Source: Heterobilharzia americana (taxonomy: Eukaryota > Platyhelminthes > Trematoda > Strigeidida > Schistosomatidae). From it: a stretch of 64,000 bases of DNA. The notes under the pieces are model-generated. The model was not told the DNA's origin and made no database searches. It worked only from the letters and a program-made list of their open reading frames with translations. This document shows positions 25,655 through 38,874 of the stretch, piece after piece. Positions within the stretch are counted from its first letter, which is position 1; each line of letters begins with the position of its first letter. The DNA is taken from positions 45,169,491-45,233,490 of the forward strand of contig OX104130.1 of assembly GCA_944470555.2 (NCBI GenBank). Reading direction: 5' to 3'. Position numbers and translations under genes: made by a program.

Positions 25655-25812
25655 AAGCACTCAAGAAACCCTTTCTGAAGTTCTTGGCGGGGATTTTGTC
25701 TAGAAAGACAATGAAAGCTTCACGATTTAACCATCCAGCTGAGACAACCGAACACAATCTAAATGATCCTTCTGAGCTACAAATGTTCTCCATCATCTCA
25801 AAGCCAAGTATT
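25655..25812 (+). repeat. Unclassified dispersed repeat, copy 1
   Basis: Its central part aligns with 54215-54310. Both contain CTGAAGTT, then TCGTCTAGAAAG/TTGTCTAGAAAG, ATGAAAGCTT, ACGATT and CCAGCT in the same order and spacing. The reading frame is also shared (a Ser-Arg-Lys...Met-Lys-Ala core in both), so the repeat may derive from coding sequence of a mobile element. The surrounding frame 25528-25836 is open for 102 codons from an ATG. Confidence 0.5.
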
Positions 25813-26918
25813 TCGTTGCCAATTACTTACCTTTAACTAACAAATAAAGGTGTGATAGTCAAACTCAAAAGGTTGAAACTTTTTGTTAAGAATGATTTGT
25901 TTGATAGCTCCAATGAAGCAGGAACGTTTTGACGTAATAGTTTAGCGCACAGGGATTTTTTACCGTTGGTTTCTCACACTTCTCAGTTACATTATTAGAA
26001 TAACAAACTTCCAATGAATAAGCTCGCTCAAATTTGCTAATCAAGAAATTCATTCCAAATTATGAAATTTCACATGGTTGGTCGTACTATCATCACTTAG
26101 TCCACACATTCCAATTTTACGTGTAAATAAAATGAAATGCATATTCGACATTGTATCACTATGTGACAGTTAACTAATTTTACTCGTTTAATTTGTCATT
26201 TCTGACAATATTAGATACAGGAATCATTGAGTGTAACCCATATAGTTTTTATAAAAGCAAGTCTCATAGCCATGAGCACTGGAAACACGACTTATAAATT
26301 TAGGATGCATTGAAAAAATGGAATACGGACTTACTAACGGCTAAGTTTCATGGATTTTGAAATAGCTTTTAAGCAGGAACCAGAAGGTAAGAAAAAAATA
26401 CTATGACATTGTGATCGATTTGAAAGCTTATCTTGTTCGAAATACTGCTTTCTTTAACCAGAATCCAGAAATTGCTTATGTTTATCCACCAATTATGTCG
26501 ACTTAGTTGATTAGTACTCACAACGGAATTTGTTTTCCTGACTTTGAAAATAAGTTTTACTTCTTAATTGGCACTATCTTCATTTAATTAACTGAATATT
26601 AACTTCTTCAAACGTTTTTTTAGCAAATGAAGGCATCACGATGACATCTATTCTTGGCATTGGAATACTAAGCATCCAGAATAGTAGCAATAAAGATTCA
26701 GACATACGTTCCTAGGGTCACAGATGTGAAATGTTGCATGGTAAGAATTCTATTCCAATTTATTTTCTTATAACAGAAAACAGTATTCAAAAATGCTAAC
26801 CACTTAATATATTCGAAGTCAACATTGGGGTTAAGAGAATATTGGCTGAGAAACCTCGGCACGAATTTAAAGTATAATTATTACCATCATAATATTAGAT
26901 CAACATTCGCTATACCTA
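25813..26918. other. No supported gene
   Basis: AT-rich spacer up to the start of RTE copy B. Nothing recognised. Confidence 0.4.
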
Positions 26919-27109
26919 CCTATAACTAGTTCACTAGCCACTAGCCAGGCATAAACCTCGATAAAGGTGGAACGTAGGGCATAGAGCTACCAACTCTACA
27001 TCGTGAAAACAATCCAACAACTAAAGAAACTTCAAAGCATAAAGAAAATATAAAAATATATACAAACTTATTCCTCGCTCAAATCGAGGAGACAAAATGA
27101 TTCCGGTTA

Positions 27110-27976
27110 GTGAAGGCCTTCGCGAAGCCAACTGACCGATGTGTCACCTCTCTCTCGATGAAAGTGAAAGTAAACAAGGGAACACGGAATGTTCACACCA
27201 TGTACGAACCTAACAAGGCTCCTCAAATTGCTAAAGAGATGACAAGATATGACATGGAAGTGCTTGGAATATGCGAAAGTAAGTGTAATGGAGAGTCAGC
27301 AACCTACTACGATATCGTCAACCAGATGGCAACCACGAGGACAACGAGTTTCGGAGTGGCCATCATCATATGCCCAACAGCATCGAAGGCTCTCCTTCAT
27401 GCAGTGGGAACCAATCTCCTCCACCAGGATCAGAATCATGACAGCAAGGTGGGTTCAACTCAAAAGGAAGGAAAGTCACATTCATGCAGTGCTACGCTAT
27501 ACACCTACAAATAATGTGGATAGAGAGCGGAAGGCGGAATCCTACAGACAACTGCAATCAATACTGGAAAAGACCCAAGCCCAGTTGGCGACATCAAAAT
27601 TCCGATGGGTAGGCTGACATGAATGCCAAACTGGGGGTGGACAACACAGGAAGAGAAGTCATTGTGGGTCGGGAAGCACTCGGTGAAATGATGAAGGAGA
27701 ATGGAGAACTGTTTGCAGAATTCTGATCATTCAGCGACTTGGTGATTGGAGTCAGGCAGTGTGTACAAACACAAGGATGATCACAAGACAGTGACATGGA
27801 TCCCACCATTCGCCATATGGATACACTGCACTAAAATTCAGATTGACTTCATCTCAATGTGAAGAAAGTGAAGACACAGTCAGCCTACTGCAGACAAGAT
27901 GGGATGAAGAAGGGGAGCAGATGTGTGTTCACACCACTCACTGGCTTGTATAAGGAGCCTGTTTTCAAACTGAAGC
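27110..27976 (+). pseudogene. AP-endonuclease domain remnant of RTE copy B
   Basis: The 134-codon frame 27110-27514 includes an R-N-V-H-T-M block (about residues 26-31; consensus Trp replaced by Arg) and the ICES motif near residue 59. It then lacks the 9 codons that copy D has at this point and shifts frame near 27410. The 'YTPTN' and 'NAKLGVDN' blocks follow in two other frames, at about 27505 and 27620. It cannot produce a working nickase. Confidence 0.75.
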
Positions 27977-29371
27977 TGAAAGCAGTGAAAGGAGCTGGTG
28001 ATGATAGATCAAAGTTCAGGTTCAACACTTAGAGCAGAAACTGAACTGAGGGATGAAACTACGAAGGACATCTTCAAGTCGACCATCCATCAGAACAAAG
28101 TCGGAGACAATGAGCGACATCCGTGAAGAAACTTGCATGCATGAACACTGGCACTCTTTGAAAGCGATATGCAAGGAGACCTGCATAATCATATTAGGGA
28201 AGAAGAAGCAACTGGTGAGGGAACTGATCTCGATAGACACATTGAAGCTGATAGAGCAGGTAGAGTTCAGGTTCAACACTTAGAGCAGAAACTGAACTGA
28301 GGTATGAAACTACGTAGGACATCTTAACTTCAGTCATCAGGAAAACGTCGAAGACTTTGATTAACATCTAAGATGGATCGAGAGCGTAATAACCCTGGAC
28401 GTTTCTGAAAGAGATGTGGAAGAAAACTTGCATAACAGTATTAGGAAGGAAGAAAAAGCAGGACAGAGGATGGATCTTGACGAACTGATGGAAGCTGATA
28501 GCGCAGGAAGAGGAAGCTGGTGAAGCAGAAGATGAACCAGTGCTGCGCAAGGATGCACAACAAACAGTAGAATTGAGTACAACTTATAAAACACTGCACT
28601 GGACAAAGAATTGAAGAAGATTGCACACAAAGACAAAAGACACTTCTACGATACATTTACAAGTGTAGCACAACAGACAGCAGGTAGGACAGACAGAGAC
28701 CTGGCAACACTATATCAAATAACCAGGTTACTATCTGGGAGGGAAGAGATCAACGCAGACGAAACCAGTGAAAGGTAGTGAAGGGAACCTGGCTACCAAA
28801 GAGAAGAAACAATGGAAACAATGGCCTGACCACTTCAGAAAACCCTTCCATCGACCACCAACTGCAACTCATCCACAAATACCACCAGCAGCCCAGACTC
28901 CAAACCATCAGTGAACACAAACCCTCCGACAAAAGCAGAAGTCCTGGATACCGTAAAACTGCCGAAATTCGGGAGAGCAGCATGACTAGATGGAATTCCG
29001 ACAGAAGCACTGAAAACAGACGTAGAAACAACAGCGGACATTCTCACACCACTACTGTAGACGGTTTGGAAGAAAGGAGAAGTACCTGCTGATGGATAGG
29101 AAGAAGGTCTATCTTGTCAAACGCCGAAATAACGGATAGCTTAGCCCTTGCAAGAACTGATGAGGAATCATGCTGCTGTTCATCCTAAGCAAAATACTAG
29201 GCCACATCATTCTGGAGAGACTAAAGGATGCTCTGTATTCAAAATAACCACCAAAACAGGTTGGCTGGCTGGCAGGCTGGCTGGCTTCAGGAAGAAGAAA
29301 TCATGTGCGGATCGAATCGCAACGCTACGCTACGCATCATCATAGAAGACAACACAGAATGACAGTCAATT

Positions 29372-29886
29372 CACTACCTCACCTCAACTTCATCGACTTT
29401 GAAGAGGCCTTCGACAGCGTTGACCGAGAAGTAATTTGGCAGGCAGCTGCTTCAACACTACGGTTTTAGTGACACAAATCTTTATCAACCTCATTCAACA
29501 GCTAGCCATATGACGACGGCACATGCCAGGTGATCCACAATCGAAAGCCCAGTGACACGTTTGAGGTGAAGGCAGGAGTAAGACAAGGCTGCCGTCTACC
29601 ATCACCGATGATCCTCCTGTTTGTGGTGGACTGGGTCATGCAGCAAACAGTGAGGAGCGAAGAGACGTGCATACACTGGAACGATGAAAATACCCTAGGA
29701 GATTTGGATTTTGCCAGCGACGATGATTTGTGTCCAATGTCTTGTCACACTAACTTGAAGATCTACATGCAAAAACCAACAAGTTGATAGAAGAGACAGG
29801 GTAGCGAAAACGGGACTTCCTTCAGGTGAACGTAGAGAAGACAGAGGTGATATAGATACCCAACTAACAACATCAAGCACCAATAG
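29372..29886 (+). pseudogene. Reverse transcriptase core remnant of RTE copy B
   Basis: Base-for-base equivalent of the copy A reverse transcriptase remnant. The DFEEAFDSVDR block is at about 29385-29430, the RQGC block at about 29580-29590, and the same abnormal F-A-S-D-D-D box at about 29710-29727. The same stop codons and frameshifts are present. Confidence 0.75.
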
Positions 29887-30572
29887 CCATTAGAGGGGGA
29901 AAATGAAATGACGTTGTCGCTTTCACCTACCTAGGCAAGCAGCATCGTTTCAACTGCAGGCGGCACAAGTACAGATGAGGACGTCAGGACCAGGATCGGA
30001 AAGGCAAAACAGGTCTTCATTAACCTGAAACCAGTGTGGAGAACAATTGCACTGCACTCAGTACAAAGCTTGAACAAGATCCTGATTTCCAGCACCAATA
30101 TCAGTCAAGTCAGTGCTGCTATATGGTTCACAAACTTGGCGCGTCACGAAAAGCATTTCCAACAAACTACAGACATGCATCATCAACAGCTGCCACCTAC
30201 GCTCCCTCACTCGATACTGAAAATAAGATGGTGAGAATAATAAGATTAGGCAACAAGGAACTCTGACAACAAACCAGCCAAGAAGCTATCACTCAACAAA
30301 TATGCAGAAGAAAGTGGAGATGGATTGGATATACACTGAGAAGACCGTTGGGGGACACCACGCGCCAGGTCAGGCCGTCGAGTGTAATCCAATTGGGAAA
30401 CGACGAGTTGGGTGTCCGAAGCAAGGGTGACATGGAAGAGATTGTATGAGTAAGAAATGAGAGTTTCTGGGCTTGCGGTTGTGGAGCCAGTTTGAAAAGA
30501 CTGCAGAGAAGAGAGTGAAATGGAAGCATGTTGGTGAAGCCCTATGTTCCGCTGAAAACACAAGAGACAAGT

Positions 30573-30900
30573 AATCGGAATATAATAAATTCACTATTTC
30601 GGATTTTGCAATCTATTACAAATGATTGTAAGAGCTTTTCAAACCTGTTACATTTCTCATTTCAAACTGTTGCTTAGCTGTTTGTTGAAGTCTAAATTAT
30701 TTTATAGCAACACGACTAATCTTAGTACTTGTTAAAAGATGTGGTCAGCGAATTTAGATCTATAAGGCTTTTCATGCTTTGATTCCAAATGTCTTTAAAG
30801 CATGTAGAGTAACGTGAGGAGTTAATGAAGTGTATGATATTTCATAATTAAGTCTTTTCAATTAAGATCAAGTTGATTACATCAGGTGATTCTTTTACAG
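30573..30900. other. Spacer downstream of RTE copy B
   Basis: AT-rich. It ends in the pyrimidine-rich acceptor-like TTCTTTTACAG that precedes the candidate exon at 30901. Confidence 0.4.
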
Positions 30901-31045
30901 ACCGATCAACTTCTTAGAAGACCTCATTTGGCTGCAGTAGAAGAATATATTAAAAAGTCCAAAAAAACCAAGAAGTGCCTGCTATCCATGAAATCTGCAG
31001 CCATCTACTCAGTGGATACGAAAAAATCTTACTTCTCACGCGAGG
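30901..31045 (+). CDS. Candidate internal exon, function unknown
   Basis: A good acceptor (GATTCTTTTACAG ending at 30900) opens a 145-base segment of 48 codons plus one base. It ends at a GTTTGT donor at 31046-31051 after CGCGAGG. The segment is visibly less AT-rich than its flanks. The predicted peptide is hydrophilic, with a Lys-rich stretch (residues about 18-27, KKSKKTKK-like) and a Ser/Ala/Tyr-rich end. I recognise no domain. The exon would be phase 0 in, phase 1 out. The frame stays open past the donor to 31092, so it could also be a chance open frame or an unrecognised repeat. Confidence 0.3.
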
Positions 31046-34000
31046 GTTTGTACCACAGTGACATACTGATAGTCGTAAACTTATTAGTGTAAAACAAATG
31101 TAACCATATTCCCACAGTTGTAAATATGTCATACTGACATCAGACTGCTAAAAATCACTTTATCATTTTACTATTCTCACTTCTCTCACCTGCCTATCAC
31201 GTTTTAGGGACTGAAGATATCATCGTTCCTTAGAATATCAATGTATTTAAGACTAAAATGAAGGCATCAAAGTCAAATGGTACATAGAAAATAGATCTAT
31301 AGTCAGAACGACTAACTGGACACTGCAGTAAATCAGAACCAGAGTAGTCTTTGAGTATTTTTTGTATCAATAAAAGCGTAGAGTGAAATCTGCTAATTAA
31401 AGTCGCAAATACCTTTGAATAGAAAGTTTGCGAATTCCGTCTTAATCGTCAGTCACACCGTTACAAATATCTTTGATTGATTAGTGGGGTTTCATGAAAG
31501 GTATCAACTGGTGATGACAGCATTAACTCAAGTAAATATTGAAAGAGTTGCTGTCCAATCAGTAATTTTTGCTTAAAAGCTAGATGGAAAACGTTTTTGG
31601 TCTTCGTCAGCGTTCACTAAATCTCGCAGTTTAGCGGAACCATAGTAACAATGGACAGTGTCTGGTACTAGATATCAGGACACACGTTTCAATATATGTG
31701 GGACTCAGCCGAATTAAAATGCTTGCCAGCGCGTGATGTTTTTTCTTACCTAAGCTAAAACCTATAACCCATCGCTTCAAACGCTAGTAAATCTGAATCA
31801 TAATACATATGTATTTTACTAGGAAATTTAAGAAAAATGCGGTTTTTTAGAGGTTATTTCTATTTGGCGTGATACTTGTTATTTTTTGTCCATTAATAGT
31901 TTCATATACCAATAGTTATTCACGGAATATTCACCAAGTATTAACAATAGATCATCCTTTCTAAAACATATTACCCTGTCATCAACATAAGACCCCTTGG
32001 AATTCAGACCGAATGTGTTATATCTGATTTGCATGGCATTTTGCTACAACTCTCACTAAAATTGTCCTATCCCCTAGAGTGGCATAGTCAGTTGATATAA
32101 AACAGTATTAGGTGAAAAAAATTTATTTTCGTATTCATTCAGACAAAAAACACCACCTTCGAGGCACAATTGCACTTAGTGTCGTCAAGATTCATGTTGG
32201 TTCATAAAAGTAGGCCATCAGCAAAAATAATTAGTAGTAAATACTGACCGGATCATTATTCATTTTTATGTATAAAACTTTTTAAGTTGACCAAGGTTCC
32301 TTAATCTAAACAGTTCATTCAACTTTCAGTTAAATCTTGAGCTTTTTATGTGATGTATTAAGTGTCACAGTAGTTACTCTAATAAAGCTTTTGCATCAAG
32401 AATGCATGTACCTTAAAATGTTATGTTAAATTATTCTATCCTCATTCAATAAGTAATTTGACTTCCTGTTTTTTTCCATCGACATAATAGCATCACATCT
32501 TGATTCAAACCAAATAGAAACGAACTACAAGCTAACATCCATAAGACAAAATAGTATTCCAAGAATTCCTTCTACTTATTACAGTTTGCAAAAAAATATC
32601 AGATACGCAATTGAACTGTATTCCTGTCTGTCATATATCTGGTTGAATGTAAGCATGTTTTTACTAGAGGTTATGGTATTATGATATGAAGTGATCGAAC
32701 AGATGACAAGATACATTCTTACCAGTTTCCCCTTATGAAAGAAAGGAGACAGTGATTTCAATTTGCCATGAATTTATTTAGTTGAAAGATACAAGGTCTA
32801 CCGAATATTTGCCTTGCAATCTCTTTCTCTGAGTGCGTAGAGGCATTCGGTTGGTCAAAGTAATGTCGTGAAAAGTTTATACACATACGTTTTACATGGT
32901 CTTTATAGTCATATAATACACATATTTACTAAAAATATAACATTTTTTTCAAAATAGAATACAGTAACAGACAAAAAGCACCATTTAAAATGTTAGGGAA
33001 TATGATGTTGGCTTCGTATTTGTATTCGGTGACATGGCCTGAAGCAAATGGAAATGGTTATGGTAACATGAAAGATGGAGAATAAAACATTACTTAGTGA
33101 AATGATGTTTAGTAGTGATGCAGTACCCATTGGAGTGATGAATAATTCAATTCATATGAATTCTCCATATTATAGTGATCATCTATGACGGTTGAGCATG
33201 TATCGATTTCATGTTTCTAAAAGTAGAATCATTATTAACTGAGGTGATATAATTGCTTAATTATGGTTACTTGTTGAAAAAGTTTCTCAAACGTTCGATG
33301 AATATTGAAAGGAACCGATGATGTCTTTTGCCTAAAAGTACAACAAACAGAAATTGTTGGTAAAGAACTCATACCACAGAAATATGTGTCATGTAGAAAA
33401 GACATTATACACTACACTTTTTAGAGTAGATTCAATGATTCGGTTTTCTAAATCAGATTTAAATCTAGTTCTCACTGACGAATGAAAATAACGTGGAGTA
33501 TAGTATTGGGATAAGAACTCGGAAAACATTGCTATAAATTCATTCTACAAAGAGCCGACACTTTTTTAAAGCATACTTACTTTTTTTTAGCAAAACCACG
33601 TGTGTCTATATATTTGCTTTACGTATTTCAATCATTTATAGTTGGTTAACTGAAGGATATTCACTGGTCATTTTCATTATCCTTTTAGAGAAAACTAATA
33701 AATTTATATTCTCTTAGTGTCGATCAAAATATTACTATCAGTGCATTTTAAACTTAAAATGCTATGCATTATCGGTCAGTCATTTGAAGATACATTATGA
33801 TGGCAGTATCATAAGAAAACACGTACTTTTATGGCAAGGTAATTAGGAAAAAAGCGACTGAAGAGCACAAAACTGAAAGCGAAAAATTACTCGAAATAGG
33901 CGTACAGTTATTACGTTCCTGCATCTCCACACTATAACCATTTGATACCACTATTTTTGCCAAGGTGCAAATAAGTCCCTGTAAACCCGTATGATGTTTA

Positions 34001-36130
34001 GAAATTGTAGCTTTCAGATATTTTTTACAAGGAAGCATTTATAACCGTCTATGCCTCTGAATCAGCGTTTAATTTTTTCAGAAGCTCCCATAATGTCAAA
34101 TAATTTTTGGTTTATTCAACAGCCTTTTTTCGCTTTAAAGTGCGAAGTATTTTCTGACTGTATTGTATTACAATTTGGAAGAACCATGTTACACTTCCCG
34201 CTGACAAAATTATTCAGATACTTTGGATGACCTCATGTTTCGCATAACGTTCGCGTGACCTACAAGAATATCACACAAAATAAAAGCGCAGATGTAATTC
34301 GTTGGACCTTATGACGCTAAGTGACGCTTAGAACTACTGCCAGTTATTTTGTAAAACTTGATTGCTCCTGTTCAAAATGTAGATGATTTCTAAGAGATTT
34401 TTTGTAAGGACAGAAAGGGAAAAGAACATTTCCGGCATCTACACTAGTCTGTGTGGAAATAAGGCACCTTAGTGAGGAGAAAACCAACCAAGCATTGCTC
34501 TTGTTTCAATTAATAAATTATGGACATACTCTTACTCACAGGAAATAAATCGCCGGAGAATACACTTTTAGGAAATTCTGCAGAAGATTCTAAACTCATT
34601 GGTTGGTAAGAAAGCTGTAATGTTGAAACTACGCTAGTTAGGAATTAAGCGAACTTCATGTTAGCAACTTGTTCCAGATAACAAATGTCCCAAATTAGCT
34701 GGATAAATTTTACTCTGTCGAATCTGTTAATGCCAGAACGTTCTGTAATAACTCACTATGTATGCCACAGTCAACCGTCTGTTACCACATTATCATTGTC
34801 GTCTGGTATTTAATTCACTGTTTTGAGATATGCACTTCCCTAATTAGTTGCTTCTCTTCTGTCTTCATGGATTTAAAGCGTATAAATCACAACTTGGTCC
34901 CGATTTCACATACTCTACTGTGCTTCTTTATAACACAGATATTTTGACCTTTTCTATGAACATTTTGTTTACAATGTAACGATAAATAAAGCATGTAAAG
35001 AAATGTCATATTTTAATAGACTATTTCATTCTGCTGTCTTCAGGACAGGTACAGCTAATGGAAGTCTAAAAGATAACATTCAGATCCCCTACTTTTCCAT
35101 CTACAGGAGTCACTACTAAGGCGTCTTGGTTCCGTCAAATATCAACACCTCTCATATAATTTATTGTGCTGTTGAAAATGACTCACATTCCTGCGGGTAA
35201 AAAATTTCAAAAATACTTCTTTGTAATAAACGACTTTATTTGAAAAATATTGGGAAATCTTGTTGATCGCTTAGCTTAGATGGTAATTGATGGTGAATTG
35301 AATCGCAGTATAAACCAGCGGGAAGTGTACATCTAGAAAAACTAATGCTACATCTGACATGAAGATTTAAAATTTAATTGCTTTCGACAAATTAATTAGT
35401 CATTTTACTTACTCAAAAAGTCTCCATTAATATTGTTGATAAATGTCAAACCTTTTATGTTGTCTGAATCTAATTTACCACTTTATTAAATATTGATCAA
35501 AACTTAAAAAAAAGAAGAGAATCACATGAACACGGAAATATGCCTTTGAAATTAAGAAACATGACTACTTATGAAGAAAGCAAGGATTTATCAACGTGAT
35601 ACATTATGAATATTGAGATATTCACTGTATAAAACTTCAAGCATTTCGGGTTTTCAATATCATGGTTTACAAGTCCTTTAGAGCACATTTTACTGTGTGT
35701 TATTTTAATGTGTTATGATCAAGCGCAAGGAAGGTTGTTATTTTAGAATTCTTTTATAGTCCACACAACATAACGCTTTTATGTTAGATGACTTGAAAAA
35801 TAAATGTTTGACAAGACTGTTCGAAAAGTATAATACAACAACATGAAACTTTCTGGATGAACAATGTGTTCTAACTACGTTATCCAAATTCAAAAAGAGA
35901 CAAATTGTTTCAGGTAAGAACAAATCCAATGATTGCTTTGAAGTGAACAAACGCAGTGAAGTGAAAAAAAGGTTTATCGTCACTTTGCCCTGTGACCTGT
36001 GGGTTGGCACTGTAATGTTGAGCTAAGGTCACATTAAACGTATTTATAAAACGCCTTTAGAATGATTTATCTGTGATGCAATGCAACCCGACGATTGAAT
36101 TTAAGGATTTGTGGGGATTTAGTGATTTTT
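31046..36130. other. Gene-free AT-rich stretch
   Basis: About 5 kb of AT-rich sequence. I see no supported gene, RNA gene or retroelement. The open frames present (for example 33829-34038 minus, 35738-36010 minus) lack splice signals or recognisable motifs. Confidence 0.45.
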
Positions 36131-36248
36131 TCAAGTTGGTATTCATCATGGACTGAAATCAGTTCTATGCTAGGACGAAACAGATGTCCAGTGCCTCTAG
36201 GTTTCTAATTTTATTTCAACTGATGTCAATTCATGGCGAATACCGCAG
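36131..36248. mobile_element. Fold-back hammerhead-SINE derivative (copy 5)
   Basis: The left arm (36131-36164) is the reverse complement of the element's 3' terminus. The remainder (36166-36248) is plus-oriented, containing the last part of the hammerhead (GGACGAAACAGATGTCC at 36172-36188) and the whole 3' segment to GCGAATACC at 36236-36244. The two termini therefore form an imperfect inverted repeat of about 32 bases, and the unit could fold on itself. The tRNA-like head and the CUGANGA core are missing. Confidence 0.65.
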
Positions 36249-38677
36249 TGAACAACCTATCAAGCCAAATTTGTCTGTATTACGAATAAAACCATGAATA
36301 AAAAGATAAGTTCTGTTCCTTTCCTGAAGTGAGTTTACATAAGTTCAGAATGGAGTTTACAGGGAGCACAACGTAGTCCAATTTTCTTTATTTGTGACAA
36401 TTTCAGAACAGCAGATATGAAGCCATGACATACTTTGTAAAACGTGAATGGTATCTAAGGCATTCTGAGTTGAAATATAGTTAGCATAATTCCATGAATA
36501 TGATGTTTCATTCTATTTTCATAAGTTTGTGGAATTAAAAGTGGATAGTACAGCAATGTCATTACGTTGAAAGTCATTCTGTTACTGAAAATAAATTCCT
36601 TCTACCCACTAAACGCACAAACTTAATGAATAAATTATTTCAGTCAATATATTTGGGTATATAAATTTTGTATCTGATGGTTTTTAAAATGAAGCAGAAT
36701 TGCAGATAAAGATAAACACAGGCATCCGAGTCTATGTTTAAACATAAATGAACTTCAAAAGAATTAAATTGCTTCATGTATATTGTTACTTAATTGCTCA
36801 CAGCTCTGATTCGGAAAATATTTCTCAATTATATATCTGTAACTTCAGTAGGAGAATTCAGAAAACAATTAGGCAAAATATTCAGAACAAACAAGGATTT
36901 GAAAAAATTTCCACTGTTTATAGGGATACTCGAGCAAATTATTCGGAATTATTTATTTTAATTATATGCGGTTGTCACTGATGTATTAAAAATTCGTGTT
37001 ATTTTGGCTTTGACCTATAAACAGTGAAGTGTTTTCATCCTAGAAAAAGTTTACTTCATAGTTAAACATTTTGTTTTGCTACAGGATTTATCACTAACGA
37101 AGGTCATTATACAGATTATGACTGATAATATTTGAGAACTCATTATCTGTGCAAAAATGTTATTGAAGAATAATTAATCGACTGACCTTATTTGTAATAG
37201 GTATTCAAACTAATTTTTTCAAGTGACAGTTGGATTGAAATGTAATGAAATTCATTAATTTTCAAAAACATGACATAAAACGGATGGAAAACTTCTAAGG
37301 TGAAAGAAATAGTTTCTAACGCTTGATAACAGCAACAGTAAGTTGGTGTTCTATGAGCATCGACATTAGATGAAAGAAATTTTGTCGCTAGGCTGAATGA
37401 CATCATGGTCAATAACGTTATGAGAAATTCTTTTAAATACAGTATCCAAACCTTTTAAAGTGAAGGGGAATTCACATTAGCTGAAGTTTATATTTTTCTT
37501 GTACGGTAATGTGCTATGATCGAGTAATTAAAGTATGGTAAATATAATGGATGATTACAGTTACTAATGACAGAATTATAAGGAATTGAACTATCCGACT
37601 GAACAGAGAGAAGCTAAGGATTCGTAATCAGAGGAATCCTTTTTAGATTTTAAACACAATAATTAGAAACAAATTGCAATGAACACTTGTTCAGTACAGT
37701 ACTTTATGTAGCTATCTGCTGCAGTAAAATATGTATTAAATGCAGAATTGATTGGTATATTTTACTAATAAAATTATGTATACGCTCTTTGCATCTTTAC
37801 AGACTCAGAAATGAATTAATTCAAATTTTGTGATGTCATGAGTATCTTCAATTATCACTGTGCAGTTCGTGAATCAGATTCTAGATGCTGCAATTTATTG
37901 CTTTTCTTTTACTGGTGAATCCATTTGTCTTATTTGTTACACCCACACTGTTACATTTCTGTACACGAAAATACAAGTTGCTTGTGTTACAACTGCAAAA
38001 TTTTGAGTACGTTGTTTACTGCATAAAATAAAAGCAAGTTTTTGATCGAGATAATGGATATACACTGATAATAAAAGCCTTTAGCGGAAAAATATACACC
38101 AGAAGTAGCTTAATCACTTGGATGTCTCCGAATGAAAAATTACGTCTAACGTAAAGTGTTTTTAATGAGGACATAATATGCAGTTGTATATATGAGTGAA
38201 GTTACAGTCAATAACAAATTGTTTTGTTGTTTCCCTGAAACAACAAGGTAAGATTAGCTTTTGTAGAACATGATATCAAATATCCTATCAAGTTTTCTAC
38301 CAGCTGCATACTACTTGAATAAATAAGTACGCAATAAGTACAACGCATTTCAAAGGATTTTATATTGACGGCCATAAAATATCAGGTGATTCCCACAGAG
38401 ATAAATAAGAGGTATTTTATTTCATAATATATAGCACATGAAAGCACTGAAACCCACTCAAAGCACAGACACGTTGCTAAAGACAAAACAACAGAGGTTC
38501 TTGATGGGGTTGAATAAAGATCAGATATAAGTCAAGTGGGTAACTACCCAAACGAAATTAAAATTGTCCGAAATAAATTATCGTTAGGCTTTACAAATGC
38601 AGTCATAATGAAACAACAATATATATACCCATATATATACAATATATCTTTGTATATACATAAGTGGATGATATATT
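36249..38677. other. Gene-free AT-rich stretch
   Basis: No supported gene. The frame at 36748-36981 has an ATG but lacks splice or motif support. An AT-rich, self-complementary run (ATATATAC/GTATATAC motifs) lies at 38618-38661 just before the SINE pair. Confidence 0.4.
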
Positions 38678-38800
38678 TCAAGTGGATACTCATCACGGAC
38701 TGGCCTCAGTTAGAAAACCATTCAAAACCTTCGACTACCGAACATGTGTTTCTTTCTGTTGTGGGATTAATCAGAACTCGGATCCCACGACCCTGTTAGT
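38678..38800 (-). mobile_element. Hammerhead-SINE, decayed copy 6
   Basis: The reverse-oriented 3' terminus is at 38678-38712 (TACTCATCACGGACTGGCCTC). The hammerhead-equivalent segment, complement of about 38738-38773, can be aligned without gaps to the module in the other copies, but nearly every stem base has changed. The tRNA-like head is not readable. It lies head-to-head with copy 7. Confidence 0.6.
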
Positions 38801-38874
38801 GATCTAACACAGCACCGTTAGGTTTCATGTCGAGCATACTACCAAATACTCAACGATGTGAGTATATGAAGATT

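Larger units (their letters stand above)
26919..30572 (+). mobile_element. RTE-type non-LTR retrotransposon, dead copy B
   Basis: Same organisation as copy A, with a leader, endonuclease remnant (27110-27976), reverse transcriptase remnant (29372-29886) and C-terminal region. From 27185 to about 30547 I could find only three differences from copy A by eye: a T/C at 27193, an A/G at 29941 and one extra G near 30354. It keeps the 43 bases that A has lost near its position 16645, so the endonuclease frame starts earlier (27110-27514, 134 codons, including the family's R-N-V-H-T-M block where W-N-V-R-T-M is usual). Flanks on both sides are unrelated to those of A, so it is not a plain segmental duplication. 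The 3' end has diverged from A's and lacks the simple tail. Confidence 0.85.
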
